A stretch of DNA of 64,000 nt. It comes from Synechococcus sp. BL107. GTDB lineage: Bacteria > Cyanobacteriota > Cyanobacteriia > PCC-6307 > Cyanobiaceae. The stretch is taken from the NCBI RefSeq assembly GCF_000153805.1, contig NZ_DS022298.1, forward strand, positions 1,161,434-1,225,433, written 5' to 3'. The notes under the pieces were generated by a model. The model did no database searches. It was not told the origin of the DNA and saw only the letters and a list, made by a program, of their open reading frames with translations. This document shows positions 52,385 to 62,044 of this stretch, in pieces (the stretch's first letter is position 1; every line of letters begins with the position of its first letter). A program made the translations under genes and the position numbers.

Positions 52385-54880
52385 ATGACTGGACTGGGTT
52401 TCTCCGCTTTGCGCGGGATGCTGCGCCGTGGTTCCAGTCCTTGGATCCCGCCATCAGCGAGTTGGAGCCGACCGTTTGGCCTCGGGTGGGACCAGCCCTA
52501 CAGCGTCCGTTATGCGAGCAATCTCGATGATGGTCCGAACCACGGCATGCCGCTGGGGGGATTTGGTGCTGGATGCTTCGGCCGCGCCCCTGATGGCAAT
52601 ACCAACCTGTGGCACCTAGATGGTGGGGAACATTGGTTTGGAACGCTCCCCGATTGCCAGTTCTCTCTCTGGGAAAAGCAGGGGGATGATCTGCGCGCCC
52701 ATGCCCTTGCCGTTTCGCCGGAGGGTGATGCGTCGCGTCCAGATGCTGCAGCATCGCTTCCGGCTTGGAGTTGGTACCCCGCTAGTACCGACCAATGCAG
52801 CACAGGCACCTACGCCGCCCGTTACCCGCTGAGTTGGACCCATTACGACGGGGTGTTTCGTTCCGGGGTGCTGTGTGAAGCGTTCAGCCCGATTCTCCCG
52901 GGGGATTACCAACGCAGCAGTTATCCGGTAGCGGTATTCCGTTGGCAGCTCGCGAATCCCACCGACCAGCCGTTGGAGTTGTCGTTGATGGTGAGTTGGC
53001 GAAACACCGTTGGTTGGTTCACCAATACCGATGCTGCAGCGGAAGTTCATTTCCGCGACGATGGCAGCCCTGAACACAACTATTCCCCGGCCATTGGCCG
53101 GGGCGAAGGCCAGCGCAACCGGGCCATCAATGAGCCAGGGGTCACCGGTGTTCTATTGGAGGGCCGATCGTCCGAGCCGATTGCAGAGGGGGAAGGCCAA
53201 TGGTGTCTTGCGGTTCCCGACGATCTCGACGGCGTTGATGTGCTGCGTTGCAGCCGTTGGGATCCCTGCGGAGATGGCTCGGATATCTGGACTCCCTTTG
53301 CTGCAGAGGGAAGAATTCCGGAGAGCGATAACGATCGTGAGAGCCGCGCCGGCGAGCAGGCCAGTGCCGCCATGGTGGTGAAGTTCACTTTGGCTCCAGG
53401 GGAATCACGCGAGATTCCAGTGGTGATCAGCTGGGATCTACCGATCACAGCCTTTGCCTCCGGCTGTGCGGACCGCCGTCGTTACACCGACTTCTTTGGC
53501 AGCGATGGCCGAAATGCTGCTGCGATCGCAGCAGAAGCCTTAAGGGATTGGAGCGATTGGCGAGGGCGAATTGAGGCTTGGCAGCAACCCGTTCTGGAGC
53601 GAAAAGCATTGCCGGAGCCTGTGCGTATGGCCTTGTTCAATGAGCTCTACGACCTCTGTAGTGGTGGCAGCCTCTGGACGGCGGCGACGGCGAAGGATCC
53701 CTATGGCCGCTTTGGGGTTTTGGAGTGTCTTGACTACGCCTGGTACGAAAGCTTGGACGTTCGTTTGTACGGCTCCTTTGCGTTGCTTCAGCTTTGGCCC
53801 GAGTTGGATAAGGCTGTCTTGCGCAGTTTTTCCCGCGCGATTCCAGCCCGTGATGCCACCCAACGCCCCATCGGTTGGTACTTCACCCAAGGCCGGGGAA
53901 GGGTTGAGGCCGATCGCAAGGTGGCGGGTGCGACGCCCCACGACCTCGGTGCCCCGAATGAGGTGCCGTTTGATGCCACCAACTACACCGCCTATCAAGA
54001 CTGCAACCTCTGGAAAGACCTGGCCAGCGACTTTGTTTTGCAGGTTTGGCGAACCTTCCAACTCGCTCCAACCGGCGAAGATTTGAATTTCCTGGCGGAG
54101 TGCTGGCCATCGGCGGTTCAAGCCTTGGATTACCTCAAGGGTTTTGACGTCAATGACGATGGTTTGCCGGACAACGGCGGTGCGCCGGATCAAACCTTTG
54201 ATGATTGGCCCTTGAAAGGGGTTAGCGCCTATTGCGGGGCGCTATGGATCGCCGCGTTGGAAGCGGCATTGGCGATGGCGCAACGGCTGCAGCTCGACCT
54301 CGGTCTCGACACCACGGTGGAGCAACGACGCTTTGGTCAGTGGCTTGAACAGTCGAGGAGCAACTTTGATCGATTGCTCTGGAATGGCGAGTACTACGAA
54401 ATCGATGCTGAAAGCGGAACGCCAGTGGTGATGGCGGATCAGCTCTGTGGCGATTTCTATGCGCGTTTGTTGGGTTTGCCGTCTGTGGTGAGTGACGCCA
54501 ATGCCCTGAGCACCTTGAATGTGGTGCGGGAAGCCTGCTTTGAGCGTTTCGAGGCCGGAACGCTTGGCGTTGCTAACGGCTTACGACGCGATGGAACTCC
54601 ACTCGATCCGAATGGAACGCATCCGCTTGAGGTGTGGACTGGAATCAATTTCGGGATTGCCAGCTATTTCCGTTTAATGGGCCAGAGCGATACGGCTTTA
54701 GCGATTACTGGAGCGGTGGTAAATCAGGTGTATTCCGGTGGCTTGCAGTTCCGAACGCCTGAGGCGATCACAGCTGTGAACACCTTCAGGGCCTGTCATT
54801 ACCTGAGAGCAATGGCGATTTGGGGCTTGTGGGCCACCGAGACGGATTGGGCTGAAATCCCAGGTGCTTCTGAGCGTTGA
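52385..54880 (+). CDS. GH116-family glucosidase (glucosylceramidase/GBA2-like)
   Basis: An 831-residue protein with the N-terminal beta-sandwich of GBA2-type enzymes (GMPLGGFGAGCFGRAPDGNTNLWHLDGGEH; FSLWEK; FSPILPGDYQRSSYPVAVFRW) and the C-terminal (alpha/alpha)6 domain. LECLDYAWYESLDVRLYGSF carries the likely nucleophile Glu near residue 447, and LPDNGGAPDQTFDDW the likely acid Asp near 602. Known members cleave beta-glucosides or xylosides, including glucosylceramide; the marine substrate is unknown, as this group is not known to make sphingolipids. The 3' 82 bases overlap the convergent AraC gene. Confidence 0.87.
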   Translation: MTGLGFSALRGMLRRGSSPWIPPSASWSRPFGLGWDQPYSVRYASNLDDGPNHGMPLGGFGAGCFGRAPDGNTNLWHLDGGEHWFGTLPDCQFSLWEKQGDDLRAHALAVSPEGDASRPDAAASLPAWSWYPASTDQCSTGTYAARYPLSWTHYDGVFRSGVLCEAFSPILPGDYQRSSYPVAVFRWQLANPTDQPLELSLMVSWRNTVGWFTNTDAAAEVHFRDDGSPEHNYSPAIGRGEGQRNRAINEPGVTGVLLEGRSSEPIAEGEGQWCLAVPDDLDGVDVLRCSRWDPCGDGSDIWTPFAAEGRIPESDNDRESRAGEQASAAMVVKFTLAPGESREIPVVISWDLPITAFASGCADRRRYTDFFGSDGRNAAAIAAEALRDWSDWRGRIEAWQQPVLERKALPEPVRMALFNELYDLCSGGSLWTAATAKDPYGRFGVLECLDYAWYESLDVRLYGSFALLQLWPELDKAVLRSFSRAIPARDATQRPIGWYFTQGRGRVEADRKVAGATPHDLGAPNEVPFDATNYTAYQDCNLWKDLASDFVLQVWRTFQLAPTGEDLNFLAECWPSAVQALDYLKGFDVNDDGLPDNGGAPDQTFDDWPLKGVSAYCGALWIAALEAALAMAQRLQLDLGLDTTVEQRRFGQWLEQSRSNFDRLLWNGEYYEIDAESGTPVVMADQLCGDFYARLLGLPSVVSDANALSTLNVVREACFERFEAGTLGVANGLRRDGTPLDPNGTHPLEVWTGINFGIASYFRLMGQSDTALAITGAVVNQVYSGGLQFRTPEAITAVNTFRACHYLRAMAIWGLWATETDWAEIPGASER

Positions 54881-55851
54881 AGCGTTGCACTTGGAGATTC
54901 GCCGAAAAAGAGGCGGTAGTCCCTAGCAAAATGGTTTCGGCTTTGGAAGCCGTAATGGGAAGAGATGCTCCGCACCGTGTGGTGCCCCATCCTGTGACGG
55001 ATCTCGGGATGACTCAGGGCAAGTTGCACTTGTCCAAGCCGAATGTTTTTCATCAGGGTCATCGGCCCGAGGCCAAAAGTGGTTCGACAGTTCTGAACCA
55101 GTGACGAACGCGAGGCGAAAATTGTGGCGGAGAGATCATCCAATTTGATCGCATTGTTGGGGTTCTTGAGTCCCCAAATCAGCATGTCTCGCATCAATTG
55201 CGCTTGGTGGGTCGGCTCACCAGTGCTGCTGCTCATCACGACATTTGGATGAAAACATTCCAGCAGGGCACTTTCAATGAGGGTTTCTTGAAAGGCCCCA
55301 TTCGTGTGATAGTTGGGTTGCAACAGTGTTTTGAGCTGTTTGAAATGCTTGGGTTGAAGTTGCAGGGAATTGTGACGATCTAGGCAGTCAACGAGTTTCT
55401 CTTCGCCATGGATTACAGCGAGGTCGTGGAGGCGTTGTGTTTTGAAGATCGCCATGGTGGTGTGGGCACCGGGCGACATTTGAAAATATGAGTCTTTGAT
55501 TCGCGCGCTGAAGCCGTGAATGGTGGAGGGGTTGAGATGTTCGCCTCGAACGCGATGAAGCTCGATGTTGTTGGTCTGCTCAAGGCCAATAATCGAGTTT
55601 TCTGAGTTGCGATCCCCCTCCACCACCAAGGCCTGATTGGTGCGAATTGAGAGGATCGGAAGGGCTCTGCTTCCATACAACTCAAAACTGCCCCTCAGCT
55701 CGCCCGGGGTGATTTGAACAGCTTTAACGTCATATCCAACAGCAGCGAAGCAGGACTCAAACTCCCAAGTCGTCCGAAACGTCATGGTCCGGACGGCGCA
55801 ATCACTCTGTTTCAGAGTTGGCTCATATTTCTGCTTATGCAGTTTTTGCAT
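54799..55851 (-). CDS. AraC-family transcriptional regulator
   Basis: A 350-residue regulator with an N-terminal effector domain (residues 1-235, GELRGSFELYGSRALPILSI and MSPGAHTTMAI) and a C-terminal double helix-turn-helix (KLDDLSATIFASRSSLVQNCRTTFGLGP; HTVRSISSHYGFQSRNHFARDYRLFFGESPS). The second HTH and GESPS box are close to the AraC consensus. Its 3' end overlaps the 3' end of GH116 in the opposite strand by 82 bases, so antisense control of the glycosidase is possible. Confidence 0.87.
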   Translation of the reverse strand: MQKLHKQKYEPTLKQSDCAVRTMTFRTTWEFESCFAAVGYDVKAVQITPGELRGSFELYGSRALPILSIRTNQALVVEGDRNSENSIIGLEQTNNIELHRVRGEHLNPSTIHGFSARIKDSYFQMSPGAHTTMAIFKTQRLHDLAVIHGEEKLVDCLDRHNSLQLQPKHFKQLKTLLQPNYHTNGAFQETLIESALLECFHPNVVMSSSTGEPTHQAQLMRDMLIWGLKNPNNAIKLDDLSATIFASRSSLVQNCRTTFGLGPMTLMKNIRLGQVQLALSHPEIRHRMGHHTVRSISSHYGFQSRNHFARDYRLFFGESPSATLQRSEAPGISAQSVSVAHKPQIAIALR

Positions 55852-55980
55852 TTCTGGATTATCTCAGATTTCGTCGGTGATGGGTAAGCGATGAAATTTG
55901 GAGATTTTTGTTTCCCAAACCATTCATCAGAACGATTGGTCTGAGTAACGTTCCAGCCAAACACCCGGGAATGCGTCCAG

Positions 55981-56469
55981 ATGCGCCGTTTGATCTGCTC
56001 TCTCTTGGCTGCTCTGGCGTTGTTGGTGTTAACGCCTGGCATTGCCTGGGCTCAGGTCCATCAGCATGAAAGCGAATCCGGTGTTGCCATGGTTCGATCG
56101 CTGGAGAGCCTCCGCGATCTGGATTACGACAGCTGGCAAGCGGTGGCCTATCGGGAGGGCAAACCCGGTGAACCCGTGGTACTCAGAATTGTTGGTTATC
56201 CCGGCAAATTGCGCCTCGACCATCCCGTCGGACTTCAGGTTTTAGCTGGACGCCGCACATGGCTCCTCGACGACATCACCTTGGATAATCCCGTTTTGGC
56301 CGGTGACGGTCGTGACGCTGCTGTCGAATTTGCTCTGGACCCCTTGCTCAACGATCTCACCAACAACCGACCCTTGCGCCTTGTTCTGCCTGGGGTGATT
56401 ACGGAGTTGCCTGTGCCTCCCTATGTGGTGGGTGAGTGGCGCTCGCTTCAGGATTTGCCTTTGAGCTGA
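55981..56469 (+). CDS. DUF3122-family exported protein
   Basis: A 162-residue protein with signal peptide (residues 1-24, ending IAWAQ) and a beta-rich mature part: SLRDLDYDSWQAVAYREG, VLRIVGYPGKLRLDHPVGLQ and VITELPVPPYVVGEWRSL. This matches DUF3122, which is limited to cyanobacteria and of unknown function. Its stop overlaps the ribD start (TGATG). Confidence 0.78.
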   Translation: MRRLICSLLAALALLVLTPGIAWAQVHQHESESGVAMVRSLESLRDLDYDSWQAVAYREGKPGEPVVLRIVGYPGKLRLDHPVGLQVLAGRRTWLLDDITLDNPVLAGDGRDAAVEFALDPLLNDLTNNRPLRLVLPGVITELPVPPYVVGEWRSLQDLPLS

Positions 56470-57533
56470 TGTGGGATGCCTGGATGCGGCGGGCGTTGGC
56501 GTTGGCTGGCCTTGCCGATGGACACACCAGCCCGAATCCCCTTGTGGGGGCTGTTGTTCTCGATCGGCACGGCCGTTTGGTCGGGGAAGGATTTCATGCG
56601 CGGGCTGGTGAACCCCATGCTGAGGTGGGTGCCCTGGCTCAAGCCGGTGATCGAGCCAAAGGCGGAACACTTGTCGTCACCCTCGAACCCTGCTGTCACC
56701 ACGGCCGCACCCCCCCTTGTTCCGAGGCTGTTTTACGGGCTGGTATCGCTCGGGTGGTGATTGCCCTTGAGGATCCAGATCCAAGGGTTGATGGGGGAGG
56801 GATGGCGCAACTCCGGGCCGCAGGGCTTGACGTGATCAGTGGGGTGTTGCAGGCCGAAGCCGCGTTTCAGAATCGGGCTTTTCTGCATCGGGTCCGCACC
56901 GGTCGTCCCTGGGGGACGCTCAAATGGGCGATGGGTCTGGATGGCCGCACAGCCTTGAGCAATGGCGAAAGCCAATGGATCAGCGGGCCAACGGCACGGC
57001 GCTGGGTGCATCAACTCCGCTCCAAATCAGATGCGGTGATCGTTGGTGGTGGCACCGTGCGTGCGGATGATCCATTGCTCACCAGCCGCGGACGGCGGAA
57101 GCCTGAACCTCTGCGGGTGGTGCTGAGTCGAAGCATGGAGCTGCCTGTAACAGCCCAGCTTTGGGATACATCGCTCGCTTCCACCCTGGTGGCCCATGGA
57201 CCTGAAGCGCAGGAACAGCCGTTCCCGCATGGCCCGCAACGCCTACTGCTTTCAGCCTCTGAACCAAAGCCCTTGATGCAGGAGCTGGCGAACCGTGGTT
57301 GCAATCGTGTGCTCTGGGAGTGCGGTCCTGAGTTGGCAGCCGCTGCGATTCGTCAGGGTTGTATCCAAGAGGTTGCCGCTGTGGTGGCTCCCAAACTCAT
57401 GGGAGGGGTTGCAGCGCGCACACCCCTCGGAGAGTTGGGTTTTACGGCCATGGATCAGGTGGTCGCAGGATCTTGTCTCAGCCCTGTGCCTTTGGGTGGC
57501 GATTGGCTGTTTCAGCTCAGGCTCACTCCTTAG
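56469..57533 (+). CDS. ribD: Riboflavin biosynthesis deaminase/reductase RibD
   Basis: A 354-residue bifunctional enzyme of the riboflavin pathway. The deaminase domain has the zinc site HAEVGAL and TLEPCCHHGRTPPC; the reductase domain has RPWGTLKWAMGLDGRTA, SGPTARRWVHQLR, IVGGGTVRADDPLLTSR and LWECGPELAAAAI. ATG 56469 shares bases with the DUF3122 stop. The 3' end overlaps the convergent channel gene by 11 bases. Confidence 0.93.
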   Translation: MWDAWMRRALALAGLADGHTSPNPLVGAVVLDRHGRLVGEGFHARAGEPHAEVGALAQAGDRAKGGTLVVTLEPCCHHGRTPPCSEAVLRAGIARVVIALEDPDPRVDGGGMAQLRAAGLDVISGVLQAEAAFQNRAFLHRVRTGRPWGTLKWAMGLDGRTALSNGESQWISGPTARRWVHQLRSKSDAVIVGGGTVRADDPLLTSRGRRKPEPLRVVLSRSMELPVTAQLWDTSLASTLVAHGPEAQEQPFPHGPQRLLLSASEPKPLMQELANRGCNRVLWECGPELAAAAIRQGCIQEVAAVVAPKLMGGVAARTPLGELGFTAMDQVVAGSCLSPVPLGGDWLFQLRLTP

Positions 57534-58254
57534 GCCGCTGATCGGACTCGACGATGGTTCGCTCCAAGTTGCTGGCAAATCGACCGATCAGAACACCCAT
57601 CACGGCAGCCAGGTAAAGCGGTCCGGCAATGCTGGTGGCCACACTCACCATTCTGGAGAGTGGCAGCATCGGATTGATATCTCCGAATCCCACGGTGGTC
57701 AGGCAAACGAAGGCGAAGTAGTTAATCGTCGAAAACACATGGGAGGTTGCAAACACACTCGTCCCCGCACCGATTGGGACGTTGAGCGGTCCGAAGCTGC
57801 CTGGCTGGATGGTTTCGAGGGCACTCATCACGAGGCCAGCGGTCAGGCCGATGTGGAGATAGCCCGCTGTGGCGCCCATCAATAAGGCTTCGCTCACCTT
57901 GGGTTCATCGGCGAAACGTTTAACCAGGCGGATCACACTCCAACCCACCAGCACACTCCAGCTCAGGGCGAGGGGAACACCGCTGTAGATCAATTCATGG
58001 GGGGTGAGCAGCCAGAGCCACATCGACACCACCGCCAAAATGCCAAGGCCGCGGTACAGCCGATCAGCCCAAACAGGGGCAAAGCTGTCGCGCACCATTA
58101 GCTGCGTCAGCGTGAGGGCGATCAAGGTGTAACCCACGTGGGTGGTCCAGATCAGTCGCGGAAAGGCGAAGCCCACCATCACGATCAAGGTGAACAGCAG
58201 CAGCAATTTGAGCTGCAATCCCCCTTTGCGTTGCAATCGCGAAGCCCACCTCAA
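57523..58254 (-). CDS. Potassium-channel-like membrane protein
   Basis: A 243-residue protein with about six membrane helices (residues 15-35, 38-55, 66-85, 95-112, 125-145 and 200-222). The pore loop CLTTVGFGDINPM carries the TVGFGD potassium selectivity filter, between a helix and a final transmembrane segment. There is no clear voltage-sensor Arg ladder and no RCK domain. Likely a two-pore-helix-type ion channel in the plasma or thylakoid membrane; the ion is inferred from the filter. Confidence 0.85.
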   Translation of the reverse strand: MRWASRLQRKGGLQLKLLLLFTLIVMVGFAFPRLIWTTHVGYTLIALTLTQLMVRDSFAPVWADRLYRGLGILAVVSMWLWLLTPHELIYSGVPLALSWSVLVGWSVIRLVKRFADEPKVSEALLMGATAGYLHIGLTAGLVMSALETIQPGSFGPLNVPIGAGTSVFATSHVFSTINYFAFVCLTTVGFGDINPMLPLSRMVSVATSIAGPLYLAAVMGVLIGRFASNLERTIVESDQRPKE

Positions 58255-58353
58255 AGCATCTCTCCAGCACTGCGTTCAGGGTCATCCCCCCTTCGTTGCT
58301 GTCAACCGTCTGGTTCGTCAATCGCCTTCGTCAATCGCCCTTGCAGAGAAGGG

Positions 58354-59001
58354 CTAAAGCAGATCGAGCTGTTTCGCTTCAGAGGTATTGCCAGAGGTAG
58401 GGATGCAGCTCCAACCCTGTTCAGCAACGGGAGAGAGCATCGGTTCAAGGGCATGGCGATGGTATTGGTCGCCGGGTTCCAGCCAAACCTCCTCAAGGCC
58501 GTTAGGAATGATCACGGGCATGCGGTTGTGTAGCGGTTTCACCAAGGCATTGGCCTGGGTGGTGATCACGCAGCAGGTTTCCACTTCGCTGCCATCGGGC
58601 CCCACCCAGCGATCCCAGAGCCCTGCCAGCCAAAACATCGCTTGGTCGTTCCGACCGATTTGATGGCCTTTTTCAAAAAAGCTGCTGCTGGGTAAGAGGC
58701 AACGGTGATGACGCCAGGGCCCTCGGAAGGAGGCTTTCTCCCCAATGCTTTCAGCCCTGGCATTGATGGGCCGATGACTGGCGACTGGATCTTTGGCCCA
58801 GCCCGGAAGCAGTCCCCACAGCATGTGTGCCGCCCGACTTTGGCCATGTTCCCGTCGGAGTGCCAGTACGGGCTCTCCAGGCCGAATCAGCGCCCGTGGG
58901 GCGTAATGCTTCAGCCATGCAGCGTCGTCTGCCTTCAGCCATGGCTTGAGACGACGCGCCAAGTCATCGGCCGTTGATTCGAGGCAGTAGCGACCACACA
59001 T
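58354..59001 (-). CDS. SOS response-associated peptidase family (SRAP/YedK-HMCES)
   Basis: A 215-residue SRAP protein. The N-terminal Cys2 (MCGRYCL) forms a thiazolidine link with abasic sites in single-stranded DNA, shielding them. PINARAESIGEKASF, RHHRCLLPSSSFFE, AMFWLAGLWDRW and the His in KPLHNRMPVIIP are the family blocks. No LexA box is visible in the 95 bases upstream, despite the family name. The lexA gene is 3 kb downstream. Confidence 0.92.
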   Translation of the reverse strand: MCGRYCLESTADDLARRLKPWLKADDAAWLKHYAPRALIRPGEPVLALRREHGQSRAAHMLWGLLPGWAKDPVASHRPINARAESIGEKASFRGPWRHHRCLLPSSSFFEKGHQIGRNDQAMFWLAGLWDRWVGPDGSEVETCCVITTQANALVKPLHNRMPVIIPNGLEEVWLEPGDQYHRHALEPMLSPVAEQGWSCIPTSGNTSEAKQLDLL

Positions 59002-59096
59002 CCTCGAAACGTTAGGGGCCGTTCGGTTCTCACACCCATGGTGCCGTCACGCTTCGCGTCTTCCCTCGTAGCGTGACGTCAGTGCAGGCGTGGGCT

Positions 59097-60971
59097 ATGC
59101 CGATCCGTCAGGACGACAACCAACCAAACCGTCGTTTCGGAATCATCAACCTGGTGTTGATCGGCTTCGGAGTGTTGCTGCTGGTGAGCAGCTTCATTCC
59201 AAGCAACGGCATGCAGCAGGTGCCGAGAGTTCCTTATTCGTTGTTTATCGACCAAGTGAATGACGGCGCCGTCAAACGGGCGTTCATCACGCAAGATCAA
59301 ATTCGCTACGAGTTGTCGGCGCCAGAGGAGGGAACACCTCCTGTGTTGGCAACAACGCCAATTTTCGACATGGATCTCCCCCAACGCCTTGAAGCGAAGG
59401 GCGTTGAGTTCGCTGCAGCGCCCCCGAAAAAGCCCAATATCTTCACCACGATTCTGAGTTGGGTCGTCCCCCCACTAATTTTTATTCTCGTTCTTCAGTT
59501 CTTCGCCCGCCGCTCAATGGGTGGGGGTGCCCAGGGAGCCCTCAGCTTCACCAAGAGTAAAGCGAAGGTTTACGTCCCTGATGAAGAGTCACGCGTCACG
59601 TTTGCTGATGTGGCTGGCGTTGATGAAGCGAAAGATGAGCTCACAGAAATCGTTGATTTCCTCAAAACCCCTGAGCGTTATGCCGAAATTGGCGCTCGAA
59701 TTCCAAAAGGCGTATTGCTAGTTGGCCCTCCTGGAACAGGCAAAACATTGCTCTCCAAGGCGGTAGCTGGGGAAGCAGAGGTTCCTTTTTTCATTATTTC
59801 CGGCTCTGAGTTCGTTGAGCTTTTCGTTGGCGCAGGCGCTGCTCGCGTTCGCGATCTGTTTGAAGAGGCCAAGAAAAAAGCCCCCTGCATCATCTTTATC
59901 GATGAACTTGATGCCATCGGCAAGAGCCGTTCTGGCTCCATGGGGGTTGTCGGTGGAAACGATGAGCGCGAGCAAACGCTCAATCAATTGCTCACGGAAA
60001 TGGATGGTTTCACAGCCCAGGACAAGCCCGTCATTGTTCTTGCTGCCACCAACCAGCCCGAAGTTCTTGATGCCGCCCTGTTGCGTCCCGGTCGCTTCGA
60101 TCGTCAAGTGCTGGTCGACCGCCCAGATCTCTCTGGTCGTAAAACGATCCTTGAGATCTATGCCAAAAAAGTGAAATTGGCTGAAGGTGTTGATCTGGAC
60201 AATGTGGCGCAAGCCACGAGCGGCTTCGCTGGTGCAGATTTGGCCAACCTCGTCAATGAAGCTGCCCTACTGGCGGCTCGGGTGAAGCGCACACGTGTTG
60301 AGCAAAAAGATCTAGGTGAAGCCATTGAACGCGTTGTCGCTGGCTTGGAGAAGAAGAGTCGTGTGCTCCAAGACGACGAGAAAAAGGTGGTGGCGTACCA
60401 CGAAGTTGGCCACGCGATCGTTGGTCATCTCATGCCAGGTGGCAGCAAAGTGGCGAAAATTTCGATCGTGCCTCGAGGTATGAGTGCCTTGGGTTACACG
60501 CTTCAACTCCCCACAGAAGAACGCTTCCTCAATTCCAAAGAAGACCTTCAGGGCCAGATCGCCACCCTCTTGGGCGGCCGCTCTGCTGAAGAGATCGTCT
60601 TCGGAAAAATCACGACCGGTGCCGCGAACGACCTCCAGCGGGCCACAGATCTTGCGGAGCAAATGGTCGGTACCTACGGGATGAGCGACACCCTTGGACC
60701 ATTGGCCTACGACAAACAGGGGGGAGGTCGTTTCCTAGGTGGCAATAACAACCCTCGCCGTTCTGTGAGTGATGCCACGGCCCAAGCGATCGACCATGAA
60801 GTTCGTGGCCTCGTGGACAAGGCCCACGACGATGCCCTATCGATCCTTCGCCAAAACATGGGGCTGCTGGAAACCATTGCCCAAAAGATCCTTGAGAAAG
60901 AAGTGATTGAGGGCGACGATCTCAAACAGATGTTGGAGGCCAGTGTTCTTCCGGAAGGCGTCAGCGCTTGA
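59097..60971 (+). CDS. ftsH: ATP-dependent zinc metalloprotease FtsH
   Basis: A 624-residue AAA+ membrane protease that degrades damaged membrane proteins, including PSII D1 in cyanobacteria. Two N-terminal membrane helices (about residues 15-33 and 118-137), Walker A GPPGTGKT near 209, Walker [12 protein letters not shown], the second region of homology [17 protein letters not shown], and the zinc site [10 protein letters not shown] near 435 with the ligand in [12 protein letters not shown] 59097 (MPIRQDDNQ) is preferred to a start at 59073. Which of the four cyanobacterial FtsH types it is cannot be told here. Confidence 0.95.
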   Translation: MPIRQDDNQPNRRFGIINLVLIGFGVLLLVSSFIPSNGMQQVPRVPYSLFIDQVNDGAVKRAFITQDQIRYELSAPEEGTPPVLATTPIFDMDLPQRLEAKGVEFAAAPPKKPNIFTTILSWVVPPLIFILVLQFFARRSMGGGAQGALSFTKSKAKVYVPDEESRVTFADVAGVDEAKDELTEIVDFLKTPERYAEIGARIPKGVLLVGPPGTGKTLLSKAVAGEAEVPFFIISGSEFVELFVGAGAARVRDLFEEAKKKAPCIIFIDELDAIGKSRSGSMGVVGGNDEREQTLNQLLTEMDGFTAQDKPVIVLAATNQPEVLDAALLRPGRFDRQVLVDRPDLSGRKTILEIYAKKVKLAEGVDLDNVAQATSGFAGADLANLVNEAALLAARVKRTRVEQKDLGEAIERVVAGLEKKSRVLQDDEKKVVAYHEVGHAIVGHLMPGGSKVAKISIVPRGMSALGYTLQLPTEERFLNSKEDLQGQIATLLGGRSAEEIVFGKITTGAANDLQRATDLAEQMVGTYGMSDTLGPLAYDKQGGGRFLGGNNNPRRSVSDATAQAIDHEVRGLVDKAHDDALSILRQNMGLLETIAQKILEKEVIEGDDLKQMLEASVLPEGVSA

Positions 60972-61016
60972 CGTGAACCCCTTTCATCCCCGATAACTGT
61001 CCTTTAGAGCGTTGCA

Positions 61017-61973
61017 ATGGCTTTCGCTGCTGAAGGGGTTGCAGCCCCTCTCGTGGGGCTGCACGGTCGTGATTACCTCTCCTCTGCGGATGGTTCCGCC
61101 GCTGAAACGGCAGCGCTTCTCACGCTGGCGGCCCAGCTGAAATCAGGGGATCGACGTATTGATCTCGGCAATCGTGTTCTGGGATTGATCTTTACGAAGG
61201 CCTCTACCAGAACCCGGGTCAGCTTCCAAGTGGCAATGGCCCGGCTCGGTGGTCAGACGGTGGACCTGAACCCAACCGTGACGCAGCTTGGCCGCGGCGA
61301 ACCATTGCAAGACACGGCGCGTGTGTTGAGTCGCTACTGCGATGCCTTAGCGATCCGAACCTTTGCGCAACAGGAACTCGTCGATTACGCCCACTGGTCA
61401 TCCATTCCAGTGATCAATGCCCTCACCGACCTGGAACATCCCTGCCAAGCCCTGGCCGACTTCCTGACGATGTTGGAAGTGCATGGTGATCTTCCAGGAC
61501 AAACGTTGGCTTACATCGGGGATGGCAACAATGTTGCCCACTCCCTAATGCTTTGTGGGGCCTTGCTCGGGGTGAACGTTCGGATTGGTTGTCCGGAGGG
61601 ATTTGAACCGTTATCTGGGGTGTTGGAGCAGGCCAGATCCCTGGCACAACATGGAGCTTCAATTGAGATTTGCACTGATCCCGTCAAGGCCGTGGCGGGT
61701 GCCCAAGCGGTGTACACCGATGTATGGGCGTCGATGGGCCAGGAGGATGAGCAAGCTGAACGGGAGGCAGCCTTTGCCGCGTTCTGTGTGGATCAGGCCT
61801 TAATGGATCAAGCCGCCAAGGATGCGATTGTTCTGCATTGCTTGCCTGCGCACCGCGGCGAAGAGATCACTGCTGAAGTGATGGAGGGTGCCTCCAGTCG
61901 GATTTTTGATCAGGCCGAAAACCGACTTCATGCCCAGCAAGCGCTGCTGGCGGCACTGATGGGTGGCCTGTGA
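61017..61973 (+). CDS. argF: Ornithine carbamoyltransferase
   Basis: A 318-residue enzyme condensing ornithine and carbamoyl phosphate to citrulline in arginine synthesis. Carbamoyl-phosphate loop STRTRVSF near residue 63, HPCQALADFLT, IGDGNNVAHSLM, the SMG ornithine loop (DVWASMGQEDE) and the HCLPAHRGEEIT motif are visible. Length is normal. It follows ftsH by 45 bases. Confidence 0.95.
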   Translation: MAFAAEGVAAPLVGLHGRDYLSSADGSAAETAALLTLAAQLKSGDRRIDLGNRVLGLIFTKASTRTRVSFQVAMARLGGQTVDLNPTVTQLGRGEPLQDTARVLSRYCDALAIRTFAQQELVDYAHWSSIPVINALTDLEHPCQALADFLTMLEVHGDLPGQTLAYIGDGNNVAHSLMLCGALLGVNVRIGCPEGFEPLSGVLEQARSLAQHGASIEICTDPVKAVAGAQAVYTDVWASMGQEDEQAEREAAFAAFCVDQALMDQAAKDAIVLHCLPAHRGEEITAEVMEGASSRIFDQAENRLHAQQALLAALMGGL

Positions 61974-62017
61974 TGGCTTGAGCTGGTCCATCCCCCTTGC
62001 AAGCAGGCTTGGTTGGG

Positions 62018-62031
62018 GGTACAAATGTATT
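62018..62031 (+). promoter_or_regulatory. Near-consensus cyanobacterial LexA box
   Basis: GGTACAAATGTATT fits the cyanobacterial SOS-box form RGTACNNNDGTWCB with one mismatch at the C. It ends 13 bases upstream of the lexA start, the expected place for autoregulation. Confidence 0.6.
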
Positions 62032-62044
62032 GTTCAATGATTGA

